NCBI GenBank assembly: GCA_013003715.1
Contig: JABDIN010000017.1
Span: 1-54,413, forward strand
DNA: 54,413 nt
Source of the DNA: Desulfobacteraceae bacterium
Lineage (GTDB): Bacteria > Desulfobacterota > Desulfobacteria > Desulfobacterales > Desulfosarcinaceae
Direction: 5' to 3'
Positions 40,217 to 49,117 of the stretch are shown here, in pieces. Position 1 is the first letter of the stretch, and every line of letters starts with the position of its first letter. A program made the translations under genes and the position numbers. The notes beneath the pieces are model-generated. The model did no database searches. It saw nothing but the letters and a program-made list of their open reading frames with translations, and was not told where the DNA came from.

Positions 40217-41881
40217 ATGAGAAAAAGGATCTTGAAATGTTTCGCTGTTATCATCCTGATCCTCGTGGGTATCGGGACAACAAACCTTATCTTTTTTCTC
40301 CGCATTAACAGTGCGTTCAATGAGATCGTGGAAAACCGGTTCCAGGTGGATCAGAGAGTTCAGCAGGGTCACCTGTTGATCAGCCAGATTCACAACAATA
40401 TCTGGGAAGCCATGCTGTTTGACCCTAAATCCAGGAAAGCCCAAATCGAAACCCTGGATGCCGAAGCCCTGGATTTTTACAGGATCATGGATGACCTGGA
40501 CCGGTTACTTCCCGAAGAAAACCCCGGATTGACAAGACTTCGGCGCCACTTCCAAAATTTTTTTCTGATCGGGAAAGAGATCTTGCAAATCCCGGATCTG
40601 GCCACCTTCCAGAACAGCTCGGATGATATCCGTGAGTTCAGGCGCCAGAAAACCCAACTGGGCGACCTGATCGATACCACCTTCAACGCCTACAAGCTGT
40701 CATTCATAGATTCCCTTAACCAGGCGCGGCAGCATGCCTACTGGCTCTCCTTTGTCTCCGGGATCGTCGTTCTGTTCGGTGTCCTGAATTCGGTCTTCTT
40801 CTCTTTTCGCCTGTCGGACACCCTGGTGAGGCCCATCATTAACCTGACCGATACCGTAAAGGCATTCACCAAAGGGAACCTCACCGTGAAGGCCGGGCAC
40901 GGCGGAGACGACGAAATCGGCCGCCTGGGCGCGGCATTCAACCTGATGACCGATCGCCTGAGCGCCTCCATGGAAAAGCTGAAAACCGAGATCAAGGAGC
41001 GTAAACGTGCCGAAAAAAAAGCAAAACACCGCCAGAAACAATTGGTCCAGGCGGATAAAATGGCCTCCCTCGGCATATTGACCGCCGGAGTGGCGCATGA
41101 AATCAACAATCCCAACCAGTTCATCATGTCCCATGTCGCCCCGCTCGAGCAGGCATGGGTGGGTGCGGTACCGATCCTGAACCAATACCATGACCAATTC
41201 GGGGATTTCCGCTGCGGCGGTTCAAATTATTCGGTCATCCGCGACCGCATACCCTCGGTCTTTGCAAACATCAGGAAGGGTTCGGAACGGATTCGCTCCA
41301 TTGTGAACGAGCTACATCAATTTGCCGGAGACCGTTCCGACGAGCTGGCCGAACACCTCAATCTCAACCAGGTGATCACCTCCGCCCTTACCCTGGTTAC
41401 GGCCATGATCAAAGCCTCCACGGATCGTTTTACACTGGAATTTCAGGGCGACATCCCCAGCCTGGTGGGCCACTATCAACGGCTGGAGCAAGTGGTTGTG
41501 AATCTCGTGCAAAACGCCTGTCATGCGCTAACGGCAAAGACACAAGTCATAAGGATCAAGACGTTTTATCGGAAATCCGACGGCAAGATCATTCTCGAAG
41601 TGCGGGATGAAGGCAAGGGCATCGATCCGGAAAATCTGAATCGTGTGACCGATCCGTTTTTCACCACCAAACGGGACCAGGGCGGGACCGGTCTTGGACT
41701 ATCCATATCCTCCCGCATCATCATGGAGCACGGTGGTACCATGGACTTTTATTCCCACAACGCCGCAGGCACCACCGTATTGGTGGCGCTGCCGCCGGTG
41801 CCAATTGCCGGTGAGCGGCTGAAACCGATCCCTCAACCCCGGGAAACGTCGGAACCCGAAGGTTCCAGGAGGCCCCATTGA
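40217..41881 (+). CDS. Membrane sensor histidine kinase with HAMP domain
   Basis: A 554-residue kinase. One membrane helix at about 10-30, a roughly 140-residue helical periplasmic region, and a second helix at about 177-197 frame the sensor. A HAMP domain follows (200-255, R-P-I-I-N-L-T-D-T-V through D-D-E-I-G-R-L-G), then a coiled coil. Phospho-accepting H294 is in G-V-A-H-E-I-N-N-P-N, and the ATPase boxes are N-L-V-Q-N-A-C-H-A, V-R-D-E-G-K-G-I and G-G-T-G-L-G-L. It is sandwiched between a dCache lipoprotein and an NtrC-type regulator with TTGA stop/start overlap, giving a tightly coupled three-gene set. Confidence 0.9.
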   Translation: MRKRILKCFAVIILILVGIGTTNLIFFLRINSAFNEIVENRFQVDQRVQQGHLLISQIHNNIWEAMLFDPKSRKAQIETLDAEALDFYRIMDDLDRLLPEENPGLTRLRRHFQNFFLIGKEILQIPDLATFQNSSDDIREFRRQKTQLGDLIDTTFNAYKLSFIDSLNQARQHAYWLSFVSGIVVLFGVLNSVFFSFRLSDTLVRPIINLTDTVKAFTKGNLTVKAGHGGDDEIGRLGAAFNLMTDRLSASMEKLKTEIKERKRAEKKAKHRQKQLVQADKMASLGILTAGVAHEINNPNQFIMSHVAPLEQAWVGAVPILNQYHDQFGDFRCGGSNYSVIRDRIPSVFANIRKGSERIRSIVNELHQFAGDRSDELAEHLNLNQVITSALTLVTAMIKASTDRFTLEFQGDIPSLVGHYQRLEQVVVNLVQNACHALTAKTQVIRIKTFYRKSDGKIILEVRDEGKGIDPENLNRVTDPFFTTKRDQGGTGLGLSISSRIIMEHGGTMDFYSHNAAGTTVLVALPPVPIAGERLKPIPQPRETSEPEGSRRPH

Positions 41882-43305
41882 ACACCGCGACATATCCCTT
41901 ATTGCCCATCATGGTTGTGGACGACGAAGCCGAAACCATCCAGGGATGCGAATTTACGCTGGCATCCGCCGGCATGTCCCATGTCATTGGATGCCGGGAC
42001 AGCCGGAAGGTGCTTCGGATTATCGACACCGAAGATGTGTCGACCATTCTGCTGGATCTGTCCATGCCCCATGTCTCAGGCCACACTCTGTTGGAAAAGT
42101 TAAGCGCGGAATATCCTCATATCCCGGTGATCATCCTCACCGGGATGAACCAGGTGGACACGGCGGTTGAATGCATGAAAAGGGGGGCTTTTGACTACAT
42201 GGTCAAACCGGTGGAGACGTCCCGCATGATTTCGGGTGTAAAACGCGCTGTCGAAATGCGGGAGGAACGCATGGAGTACACCACATTCCGGCGTAAGGTG
42301 CTCGATGACCGGTTGGAGCACCCCGAGGTATTCGAGGGGATTATCACCCGAAACAAGCAGATGCGATCCATTTTTCAATATGTCGAAACCATTTCCGGAA
42401 CCGCCAAGCCCGTTCTGATCACCGGCGAATCCGGTGTGGGAAAGGAAATGATCGCCCGCGCCATTCATCCCTTAAGTCAACGCCGCGGGTCGTTTGTGGG
42501 TATAAACGTGGCCGGGCTGGAAGAGCAGCTTTTCTCGGATACGCTCTTCGGTCACCTCAAAGGCGCCTTCACCAGCGCCGCCGAGTCCCGCAAAGGTCTG
42601 GTGGCGCGTGCCCGGGGTGGACTCTTGTTCATGGATGAAATAGGGGATCTGAGTGCTCCGAACCAACTCAAATTACTGCGGCTGCTCCAGGAAAAGGAGT
42701 ATTATCCGGTGGGTTCGGATGTCCCCATTGAAGCGGATGTCCGCATCATTGCCGCCACCAATCAGGATCTCCAGGCCCTCCAGCGGCAGGACCGATTCCG
42801 AACGGATCTATATTACCGGCTCCAAACCCATCATGTGTACATACCACCGCTGCGGGAGCGCATGGGTGACCTGCCCCTGCTCATCAATTATTTTCTGGAA
42901 AAATCAGCACAATCCCTGCACAAGAAAATCCCCGCCGTGCCGCCGGAACTTGTGCCGCTGTTGGCCTCATATTCCTTTCCCGGCAATATCCGGGAACTCG
43001 AAGCCCTGATCTTCGATGCGGTCAGTCATCATCAATCAAAAGTGCTGTCACTGGAAAGGTTTAAGATGCATATCCGCATTCACGGGGGACCGGTGGCCGG
43101 GCAGCGGCAGGATGCCCCGGACAACGACGCCGAGTCACCGTTTTCCTGGATGGAAACCCTGCCCACACTGAAGGAAGCACCGAAACTACTGATCCAGGCA
43201 GCCATGCATCGCTGTAAAGGCAACACGCATGCCGCCGCCCGAATGCTGGGGATTACGCGATCCGGCCTGAACAAGGCCATCAAGCGAGGAAATCTGTCCG
43301 TGTAG
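41878..43305 (+). CDS. NtrC-family response regulator with GAFTSA loop
   Basis: A 475-residue regulator: receiver (D60 in L-L-D-L-S-M-P, K110 in M-V-K-P), AAA+ domain with Walker A G-E-S-G-V-G-K-E (183-190) and Walker B G-G-L-L-F-M-D-E (247-254), and Fis-type helix-turn-helix N-T-H-A-A-A-R-M-L-G-I-T-R-S-G-L near 455. The sigma-54 contact loop reads G-A-F-T-S-A (229-234) in place of G-A-F-T-G-A; F and T, the critical residues, are kept. The start is TTG 41878, overlapping the kinase stop (TTGA), with AGGAGG 5 bases upstream. The next promoter is of the -24/-12 class, so it is presumably the activator of the dpp-amidase operon. Confidence 0.9.
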   Translation: MNTATYPLLPIMVVDDEAETIQGCEFTLASAGMSHVIGCRDSRKVLRIIDTEDVSTILLDLSMPHVSGHTLLEKLSAEYPHIPVIILTGMNQVDTAVECMKRGAFDYMVKPVETSRMISGVKRAVEMREERMEYTTFRRKVLDDRLEHPEVFEGIITRNKQMRSIFQYVETISGTAKPVLITGESGVGKEMIARAIHPLSQRRGSFVGINVAGLEEQLFSDTLFGHLKGAFTSAAESRKGLVARARGGLLFMDEIGDLSAPNQLKLLRLLQEKEYYPVGSDVPIEADVRIIAATNQDLQALQRQDRFRTDLYYRLQTHHVYIPPLRERMGDLPLLINYFLEKSAQSLHKKIPAVPPELVPLLASYSFPGNIRELEALIFDAVSHHQSKVLSLERFKMHIRIHGGPVAGQRQDAPDNDAESPFSWMETLPTLKEAPKLLIQAAMHRCKGNTHAAARMLGITRSGLNKAIKRGNLSV

Positions 43306-43374
43306 GACGGTCCTCGCCTTTGAACGACCTGCCATTACAGCCGGCAGGGGGCGGCAACCGATCATGTCAACCCC

Positions 43375-43390
43375 GGGGAACAATGTCCCC
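43375..43390. promoter_or_regulatory. Candidate enhancer-binding site 1 (GGGGA palindrome)
   Basis: GGGGAACAATGTCCCC, centred near 43382, about 200 bp upstream of the predicted transcription start. It shares its halves with site 2, 89 bp downstream. Confidence 0.5.
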
Positions 43391-43463
43391 GCGGCGACAA
43401 ATGTCCTTTCATAGTGCGAAGTCCCATCCATCCCTGGGTTGACGCCGATTTTACCGCATACCG

Positions 43464-43479
43464 GGGGACGGATGTCCCC
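43464..43479. promoter_or_regulatory. Candidate enhancer-binding site 2 (GGGGAC palindrome)
   Basis: GGGGAC-GGAT-GTCCCC has perfect 6-bp arms (the flanking CC/GG extend it with one bulge), centred near 43471, about 110 bp upstream of the predicted start. Confidence 0.55.
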
Positions 43480-43556
43480 GGCTGTTGGCATTTCGAATAT
43501 ATCCGCCACTTCCCGTACCACCTTATGGTATAGCGCTTCATCTTGATTCCGCCGCC

Positions 43557-43573
43557 TTGGCACCTTCCTTGCG
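43557..43573 (+). promoter_or_regulatory. Sigma-54 (-24/-12) promoter of the dpp-amidase operon
   Basis: TTGGCACCTTCCTTGCG has GG at 43559-43560 and GC at 43571-43572, ten bases apart, and matches TGGCAC-N5-TTGC almost completely. Predicted start near 43583; the first gene begins at 43640. Confidence 0.82.
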
Positions 43574-43639
43574 TTTCAGTGGTCCGGATACGCCCGATAC
43601 GACTTCTCATCTCAACCACACGGGTCCTGATACTTGGCG

Positions 43640-44497
43640 ATGACACTTTCTTATCCACTTCGACGGTTTTTAAATAACAAACTGGCGGTCTTCGGTTTCG
43701 CTATGATTGTGCTGTTCACCGTTTCGGCGGTTTTCGCGCCCTTCATCGCCCCCCACCCGCCCGACGAGCAATTCTTCGAGGGCCTGACCCTTGAAGGCGC
43801 GCCGCTGCCGCCAAACAGCAACTTCTGGCTGGGAACGGACCTGCTGGGACGCAGTCTCTTCTCACGGTTGCTGTATGGTGCCAGAACATCATTGATCATC
43901 GGCATTGCCGCCAATGGGGCCGCCGTCCTAATCGGTGCCATTCTGGGCATCACCGCCGGATACGTGAGAGGGAAAGTGGGCATGGTCATCATGCGGTTCA
44001 CCGACCTGATGATGGCCTTCCCCGCGCTGCTGCTCGCCATAGCGCTGGCCGCCATTTTCAAACCAAGCCTGTGGATCGTGGCCATGGTCATTGCCCTGGT
44101 GAACTGGGTACAGATCGCCCGGGTCATCTACAGCCAAACCATCGCCCTGGTGGAACAGGAATATATCGAAGCCGTGAAATCCATCGGTGCGGCCTGGCCG
44201 CGCATATTGTTCATCCACACCGTTCCCCACCTGTGGCCCACCCTTCTGGTATGGGGAACGTTAGGCATCGCCACCACTGTACTGCTCGAGGCCACATTGT
44301 CCTTTCTGGGGGTTGGGGTCCGGCCGCCCACGCCATCCTGGGGCGGGATTATCTATGAAAGCCAGTCCTATTTCCTGGACGCCCCCTGGCTGGTCTTTTT
44401 CCCCGGTGCCGCCATCATGCTGCTGTCCCTGTCGTTCAACCTGGTGGGGGATGCGTTGCGCGATATACTTGACCCCACCCAGCGAGGTCATCAATAA
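43640..44497 (+). CDS. dppC: Dipeptide/oligopeptide ABC permease (DppC-like)
   Basis: About 285 residues, six membrane helices. An N-terminal helix is followed by P-H-P-P-D-E-Q and the DppC pattern F-W-L-G-T-D-L-L-G-R-S-L-F-S-R-L-L-Y-G-A-R-T-S-L-I-I-G. The ATPase-docking EAA loop is Y-I-E-A-V-K-S-I-G-A-A-W-P-R-I. It is normally the second permease gene but here precedes DppB. Start ATG 43640 is used; an in-frame TTG at 43634 is also possible, and the Shine-Dalgarno is weak for both. It is the first gene after the -24/-12 promoter. Confidence 0.9.
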   Translation: MTLSYPLRRFLNNKLAVFGFAMIVLFTVSAVFAPFIAPHPPDEQFFEGLTLEGAPLPPNSNFWLGTDLLGRSLFSRLLYGARTSLIIGIAANGAAVLIGAILGITAGYVRGKVGMVIMRFTDLMMAFPALLLAIALAAIFKPSLWIVAMVIALVNWVQIARVIYSQTIALVEQEYIEAVKSIGAAWPRILFIHTVPHLWPTLLVWGTLGIATTVLLEATLSFLGVGVRPPTPSWGGIIYESQSYFLDAPWLVFFPGAAIMLLSLSFNLVGDALRDILDPTQRGHQ

Positions 44498-45417
44498 TGT
44501 TCATCTTCCTCGGCAAACGAATGGCTCAGTCCGTGTTCATCCTATTGGGTGTGACGCTGATCACCTTCTGCCTGGCTTTTCTCATGCCCGCGGATCCGGT
44601 GCGCATGCTGGCCGGGCGAAGCGCCACCCAGGCCACCGTGGAATCCATCCGTACCCAGCTCGGTCTGGACAAGCCATTGCCGGTTCAATATCTCAAATAC
44701 CTCGGACGCTTGATGCAAGGCGACCTGGGCAGATCCTATAAACAAAAAACCGAGGTGACCGAATTGATCCTGAGCCGGCTGCCGGCAACCCTGCTGCTCA
44801 TGGCCGGGACCATATTTTTCGAATTGCTCATCGGTATCCCCGCCGGTATTTTTTCGGCGAACCGCCGGGGCACGGCTACGGACAATTGGATCATGGCGCT
44901 GTCCTTTGCCGGTGTATCGGTTCCGCAATTCGTCATGGGATTGCTGCTGCTGTATATGTTCGCGCACATCATTCCCATATTTCCGCTGGGCGGATACGGC
45001 AGCCTTCAACATCTGATCCTGCCCGCACTAACCCTCGGGATTTCCGGCGGCGGGTGGTATTCGCGCATGATGCGATCGAGCATGCTGGATGTGCTGCGCC
45101 AGGACTATATCCGAACGGCCAGGGCCAAAGGATTGTCCGAATGGGCGGTGGTCCTGATCCACGCACTTCGTAACGCGGTGCTGCCGGTAATTGCCATGAT
45201 CGGGCTGGACATCGGTATTTTCATGGCGGGCGCGGTGGTTGTCGAATCTGTCTTCGGGTGGCCGGGAATCGGCCAGCTTGCCTGGCAGGCCATCCAGATG
45301 GTGGACATCCCCATTATCATGGGGGTCACCCTCGTGGCCGCCATCGGTATAGTGGTTGGTAATCTTCTTGCGGATCTGGTCATGCCCTTTGTGGATCCGC
45401 GAATTTATCTGCAGTAA
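44497..45417 (+). CDS. dppB: Dipeptide/oligopeptide ABC permease (DppB-like)
   Basis: A 306-residue membrane protein: G-K-R-M-A-Q-S-V-F-I-L-L-G-V-T-L-I-T-F is the usual DppB opening, D-L-G-R-S-Y near residue 75 and D-Y-I-R-T-A-R-A-K-G-L-S as the coupling (EAA) loop. The start ATG overlaps the dppC stop (TAATG), which couples translation. It partners DppC in the channel. Confidence 0.92.
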   Translation: MFIFLGKRMAQSVFILLGVTLITFCLAFLMPADPVRMLAGRSATQATVESIRTQLGLDKPLPVQYLKYLGRLMQGDLGRSYKQKTEVTELILSRLPATLLLMAGTIFFELLIGIPAGIFSANRRGTATDNWIMALSFAGVSVPQFVMGLLLLYMFAHIIPIFPLGGYGSLQHLILPALTLGISGGGWYSRMMRSSMLDVLRQDYIRTARAKGLSEWAVVLIHALRNAVLPVIAMIGLDIGIFMAGAVVVESVFGWPGIGQLAWQAIQMVDIPIIMGVTLVAAIGIVVGNLLADLVMPFVDPRIYLQ

Positions 45418-45430
45418 CCGAAGTCACATA

Positions 45431-45451
45431 TTAATGGGATATATCCATTAA
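45431..45451 (+). repeat. Short palindrome before the binding protein gene
   Basis: TTAATGGGATATATCCATTAA (7-bp arms TTAATGG/CCATTAA) sits 10 bases ahead of the AAAGGAGG that serves dppA. It may form a hairpin affecting mRNA stability or initiation at the binding-protein gene. Confidence 0.4.
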
Positions 45452-45464
45452 AAGGAGGAGAACA

Positions 45465-47090
45465 ATGAAACGATTAATCGCTATCACCATCATTTGCCTC
45501 ATCGCCTGCCTGTCAGGTGCCGGGGTACTGACGGCCGAAACCATTAAACAGGGCGGTTCCATGACCGTCACATATAAGGATGACGTAAGCACCCTGGATC
45601 CGGCCATCGGCTATGATTGGCAGAATTGGTCCATGATCAAGAGTCTGTTCAACGGACTCATGGACTACAAGGCAGGCACCTACGAACTTGAACCGGATCT
45701 GGCCAAGAGTTTTTCAATATCCGATGACGGTAAAACCTATACCTTCAAATTGAGAGAAGATGTGAAATTCCATAACGGCCGTGGCCTGGTGGCCGACGAC
45801 ATCAAATACTCAATCGAGCGGGCGGTGAATCCCAAAACCCAAAGTCCCGGCCAGGGGTTTTTCTGGAGCATCTCCGGATTCGACGATATGGCTGCCGGGA
45901 AAACCGAGAATCTCAGCGGCATCACGGTGGTCGATCCATATACCATTCAATTCGTCCTCTCCCAGCCGGACGCCACATTTCTCCATGTCATGGCCATTAA
46001 TTTCGCCTTTGCCGTGCCCAGGGAAGCGATCGAAAAATGGGGCCAGGATTTCGGCAAGCACCCGGTGGGCACCGGCGCGTTTATCATGAAGGAGTGGAAA
46101 CTGGGCCAGCGTGTCGTTTACGAAAGAAACAAGGCGTACTACAAAGCCGGCTTACCGCGCCTGGATGAAATTGTTTTCGAGGTCGGCCAGGAACCCACGG
46201 TCGCCCTGTTGCGCCTGCAACGCGGCGAGGTCGACATACTGGGCGACGGTATCCCACCGGCACGTTTCCTCCAGGTGAAAAACGATCCGAAGAACAAGGA
46301 CCTGATCATCGAGGGCGGCCAATTGCACACCGGGTATCTCTCCCTGAATGTCAAAATGAAACCGTTTGACAACAAGCTGGTGCGGCAGGCCGTGAACATG
46401 GCCATCAACAAGGAACGCATCTGCAAAATGATCAACAACCGGGCGGTCCCCGCCAATCAACCCCTGCCGCCGGCCATGCCGGGATACGATAAAAACTATA
46501 AGGGATACGCATTCGACGCCGCCAAAGCCAGGGATCTGCTGGCCAAGGCCGGTTTCGGCAAGGGTTTCACCACGGAGCTATATGCCAACAATACGGACCC
46601 CAACCCCCGGATTGCCCAGGCCATCCAACGGGATCTGTCTGAAATCGGTATTAGAGCGGAGATCAAAACATTGGCCCAGTCAACGGTAATTGCCGCCGGC
46701 GGGGAAGCGGACCAGGCACCAATGATTTGGTCGGGCGGCATGGCATGGATTGCGGATTTCCCGGATCCCTCCAATTTTTACGGCCCGATCCTGGGATGCG
46801 GCGGCGCAGTGAAAGGGGGATGGAACTGGTCCTGGTATTGCAACGAGGCGCTGGATGCCAAGGCTGCCGAGGCGGATGCCATGAGTGATCCCGCCCTTGC
46901 CGAACGTCGTACGGACCTGTGGCGATCCATTTTCATCGAATTGATGGAAGACGGGCCGTGGGTGCCGATTTTCAATGAACAGCGGTTTACCATGCGCACG
47001 GATCGACTGGGCGGTCAGGATGAGATCTTTGTGGACCCCGTGCATATTCCGGTGCATTATGAATATGTGTATGCGAAGGACGCACAATAG
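45465..47090 (+). CDS. dppA: ABC transporter extracellular solute-binding protein (DppA/OppA family)
   Basis: A 541-residue cluster C binding protein (SBP_bac_5). The signal peptide is residues 1-25 (I-I-C-L-I-A-C-L-S-G-A-G-V-L-T-A). Mature features include D-V-S-T-L-D-P-A-I-G-Y-D, N-G-L-M-D-Y, F-H-N-G-R-G-L-V-A-D-D-I-K-Y-S-I-E-R, and a central L-N-V-K-M-K-P-F-D-N-K-L-V-R-Q-A-V-N. AAAGGAGG lies 8 bases before the ATG. Members bind di-/oligopeptides, nickel, or opine-like and amide compounds; the adjacent amidase suggests an amide- or formyl-containing ligand, but that is inference. Confidence 0.9.
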   Translation: MKRLIAITIICLIACLSGAGVLTAETIKQGGSMTVTYKDDVSTLDPAIGYDWQNWSMIKSLFNGLMDYKAGTYELEPDLAKSFSISDDGKTYTFKLREDVKFHNGRGLVADDIKYSIERAVNPKTQSPGQGFFWSISGFDDMAAGKTENLSGITVVDPYTIQFVLSQPDATFLHVMAINFAFAVPREAIEKWGQDFGKHPVGTGAFIMKEWKLGQRVVYERNKAYYKAGLPRLDEIVFEVGQEPTVALLRLQRGEVDILGDGIPPARFLQVKNDPKNKDLIIEGGQLHTGYLSLNVKMKPFDNKLVRQAVNMAINKERICKMINNRAVPANQPLPPAMPGYDKNYKGYAFDAAKARDLLAKAGFGKGFTTELYANNTDPNPRIAQAIQRDLSEIGIRAEIKTLAQSTVIAAGGEADQAPMIWSGGMAWIADFPDPSNFYGPILGCGGAVKGGWNWSWYCNEALDAKAAEADAMSDPALAERRTDLWRSIFIELMEDGPWVPIFNEQRFTMRTDRLGGQDEIFVDPVHIPVHYEYVYAKDAQ

Positions 47091-47161
47091 GCAGAAATCG
47101 CGATAATCACATGTCAAAGTGATATGAGGTTATAACCCTATTTCATGCAGGAGGCAGCAAC

Positions 47162-48106
47162 ATGACAATTACCCCTGATTACACGATACACCGGGACAAG
47201 GGGCATTACGGGTGGAACCGCGATATAGCCCCGGTTTGCACCGTAGCGCCCGGATCGGTGGTGACCATTGAAACCGTGGATGCGTCCGGCGGGCAGCTGA
47301 ACCGCAATTCCACACTAGACGAGGTGGCGGCCCTGGATTTCGACAAAGTCAATCCGGTCACCGGACCGGTGTTTGTAGAGGGTGCCGAGCCCGGAGATGC
47401 CTTGAAAGTCACTATCCTGGATTTCGCCCCGTCCGGTTGGGGATGGACGGCCATAATCCCCGGCTTTGGATTACTGGCGGACCGGTTTTCAGAACCCGCC
47501 CTCCACATCTGGGAATATGACCCGGATGCCATGGCACCGGCGGCGTATGTCAGCAATATCCGGGTACCGCTGAAACCGTTTCCCGGCACCATCGGCGTGT
47601 CGCCGGCGGAAACCGGCGACCATAGCGTGGTCAACCCCCGGAATGTGGGGGGAAACATGGACACCCGCGACTTGAGTGCCGGCACGGAACTTCATTTGCC
47701 GGTGCAGGTCCCGGGGGCCCTGTTCTCCATGGGTGATGCCCACGCCGCCCAAGGAGACGGTGAAGTTTGCGGTACCGCCATTGAAAGCCCCATGGATATT
47801 ACCGTGAAGCTGGAACTGGTCAAGTCCATGAAGCTGAATTTCCCGCGGTTCAGCACACCCGGTCCGGTATCCACCCATTTTGACGCAAAAGGATATGAAG
47901 TCTGCATGGGCATCGGGCCGGATCTGATGACCTCCGCCAAAAACGCCGTTTCCGATATGGTGGACCTGGTGTCCGTAAAGGCCGGTATCTCGCCGCCTGA
48001 AGCCTATATGCTGTGCAGCGTATGCGGGGACCTGCGAATCAGCGAAATCGTGGACATGCCGGACTGGATCGTCTCTTTTTATTTTCCGAAAGTGGTGCTC
48101 GGCTGA
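47162..48106 (+). CDS. Acetamidase/formamidase family hydrolase
   Basis: A 314-residue enzyme of the FmdA/AmdA family. Recognisable stretches: P-V-T-G-P-V-F-V-E-G-A-E-P-G-D-A-L-K-V-T-I, then G-T-I-G-V-S-P, N-P-R-N-V-G-G-N-M-D-T-R-D-L, and H-L-P-V-Q-V-P-G-A-L-F-S-M-G-D-A-H-A-A-Q-G-D-G-E-V-C-G-T-A-I-E. The D-A-H-A-A-Q-G-D-G-E block is the family core with likely metal ligands. The ATG has CAGGAGG upstream. It sits inside the ABC operon between dppA and dppD, so its substrate should be what the importer brings in, releasing ammonia and a carboxylate (formate or acetate). Confidence 0.9.
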   Translation: MTITPDYTIHRDKGHYGWNRDIAPVCTVAPGSVVTIETVDASGGQLNRNSTLDEVAALDFDKVNPVTGPVFVEGAEPGDALKVTILDFAPSGWGWTAIIPGFGLLADRFSEPALHIWEYDPDAMAPAAYVSNIRVPLKPFPGTIGVSPAETGDHSVVNPRNVGGNMDTRDLSAGTELHLPVQVPGALFSMGDAHAAQGDGEVCGTAIESPMDITVKLELVKSMKLNFPRFSTPGPVSTHFDAKGYEVCMGIGPDLMTSAKNAVSDMVDLVSVKAGISPPEAYMLCSVCGDLRISEIVDMPDWIVSFYFPKVVLG

Positions 48107-48148
48107 TATGAACCGATTAATCCGGCGGACCATGGGAGCGGTTGATTC

Positions 48149-49117
48149 GTGAACGAGCCGATTCTCAAGGTGGAAGGACTCACCATCAGTTTTGCCACTG
48201 AATTCGGCCGTATCCGGGTGGTGGAGGATGTATCGTTCAACGTCCGCCTGGGGCAGACCCTGGGGGTGGTGGGTGAGTCGGGGTGCGGCAAAAGCGTTAC
48301 AGCCATGTCCATCATGCGCCTGCTGCCGTCACCACCAAGCCGGGTGGATGCGGGCGCCATCTACTACACGGACCGGAATCTCCTCAGCCTGAATACCGCG
48401 GAAATGCGTAAAATCCGCGGCGACCGGATCGGCATGATTTTCCAGGAACCCATGACGAGCCTCAACCCGACCTTCACCATCGGGTACCAGCTCTATGAGG
48501 TATTGCACCTTCACCGGGGTCACGACCGCCGGCGCGCCGCTCGACGCAGCGTGGAATTACTGGACATGGTCGGGGTGGGGTCTCCCCGAACCCGCCTCAA
48601 CCAATATCCCCATCAGCTTTCCGGCGGTTTGCGTCAACGCGTGATGATTGCCATGGCCCTGGCCTGCAAACCGAATCTGCTCATCGCCGATGAGCCCACC
48701 ACAGCCCTGGATGTTACCATCCAGGCTCAGATCCTGGATCTGCTTATGCGGCTGCAGAAAGAGCTGAAGATGTCCGTCATCATGATCACCCATGATCTCG
48801 GTGTCGTTGCCGAGTTCTGCGACCGGGTGGCGGTGATGTATGCCGGCAAGATTGTGGAAAAAGGCAGTGCGGCATCGATTTTCAACAATCCGCGTCATCC
48901 GTATACCCGGGGTTTACTCACATCTATTCCTCAAATAGGAAAACGGCAACAGGTGCTGCCGACCATTCCCGGGATGGTCCCCAGCCCGGACAAACGGCCT
49001 TCGGGATGTTATTTCGTGGACCGGTGCGGCAGATCCACTCGAGTCTGCCGGGAGCAATCACCGGAATTGGGTGAACAGACGCATAGCTATGCCTGCTGGA
49101 ATCCATATGAAGACTGA
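48149..49117 (+). CDS. dppD: Peptide ABC transporter ATPase (DppD-like)
   Basis: A 322-residue ATPase: Walker A G-E-S-G-C-G-K-S, signature L-S-G-G-L-R-Q-R, Walker [12 protein letters not shown]. The extra C-terminal OppD domain (about 240-322) has the iron-sulfur-type C-x(n)-C motif ([12 protein letters not shown]), typical of the family. GTG start at 48149 with GGGAG upstream. It overlaps dppF by 11 bases. Confidence 0.92.
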   Translation: MNEPILKVEGLTISFATEFGRIRVVEDVSFNVRLGQTLGVVGESGCGKSVTAMSIMRLLPSPPSRVDAGAIYYTDRNLLSLNTAEMRKIRGDRIGMIFQEPMTSLNPTFTIGYQLYEVLHLHRGHDRRRAARRSVELLDMVGVGSPRTRLNQYPHQLSGGLRQRVMIAMALACKPNLLIADEPTTALDVTIQAQILDLLMRLQKELKMSVIMITHDLGVVAEFCDRVAVMYAGKIVEKGSAASIFNNPRHPYTRGLLTSIPQIGKRQQVLPTIPGMVPSPDKRPSGCYFVDRCGRSTRVCREQSPELGEQTHSYACWNPYED

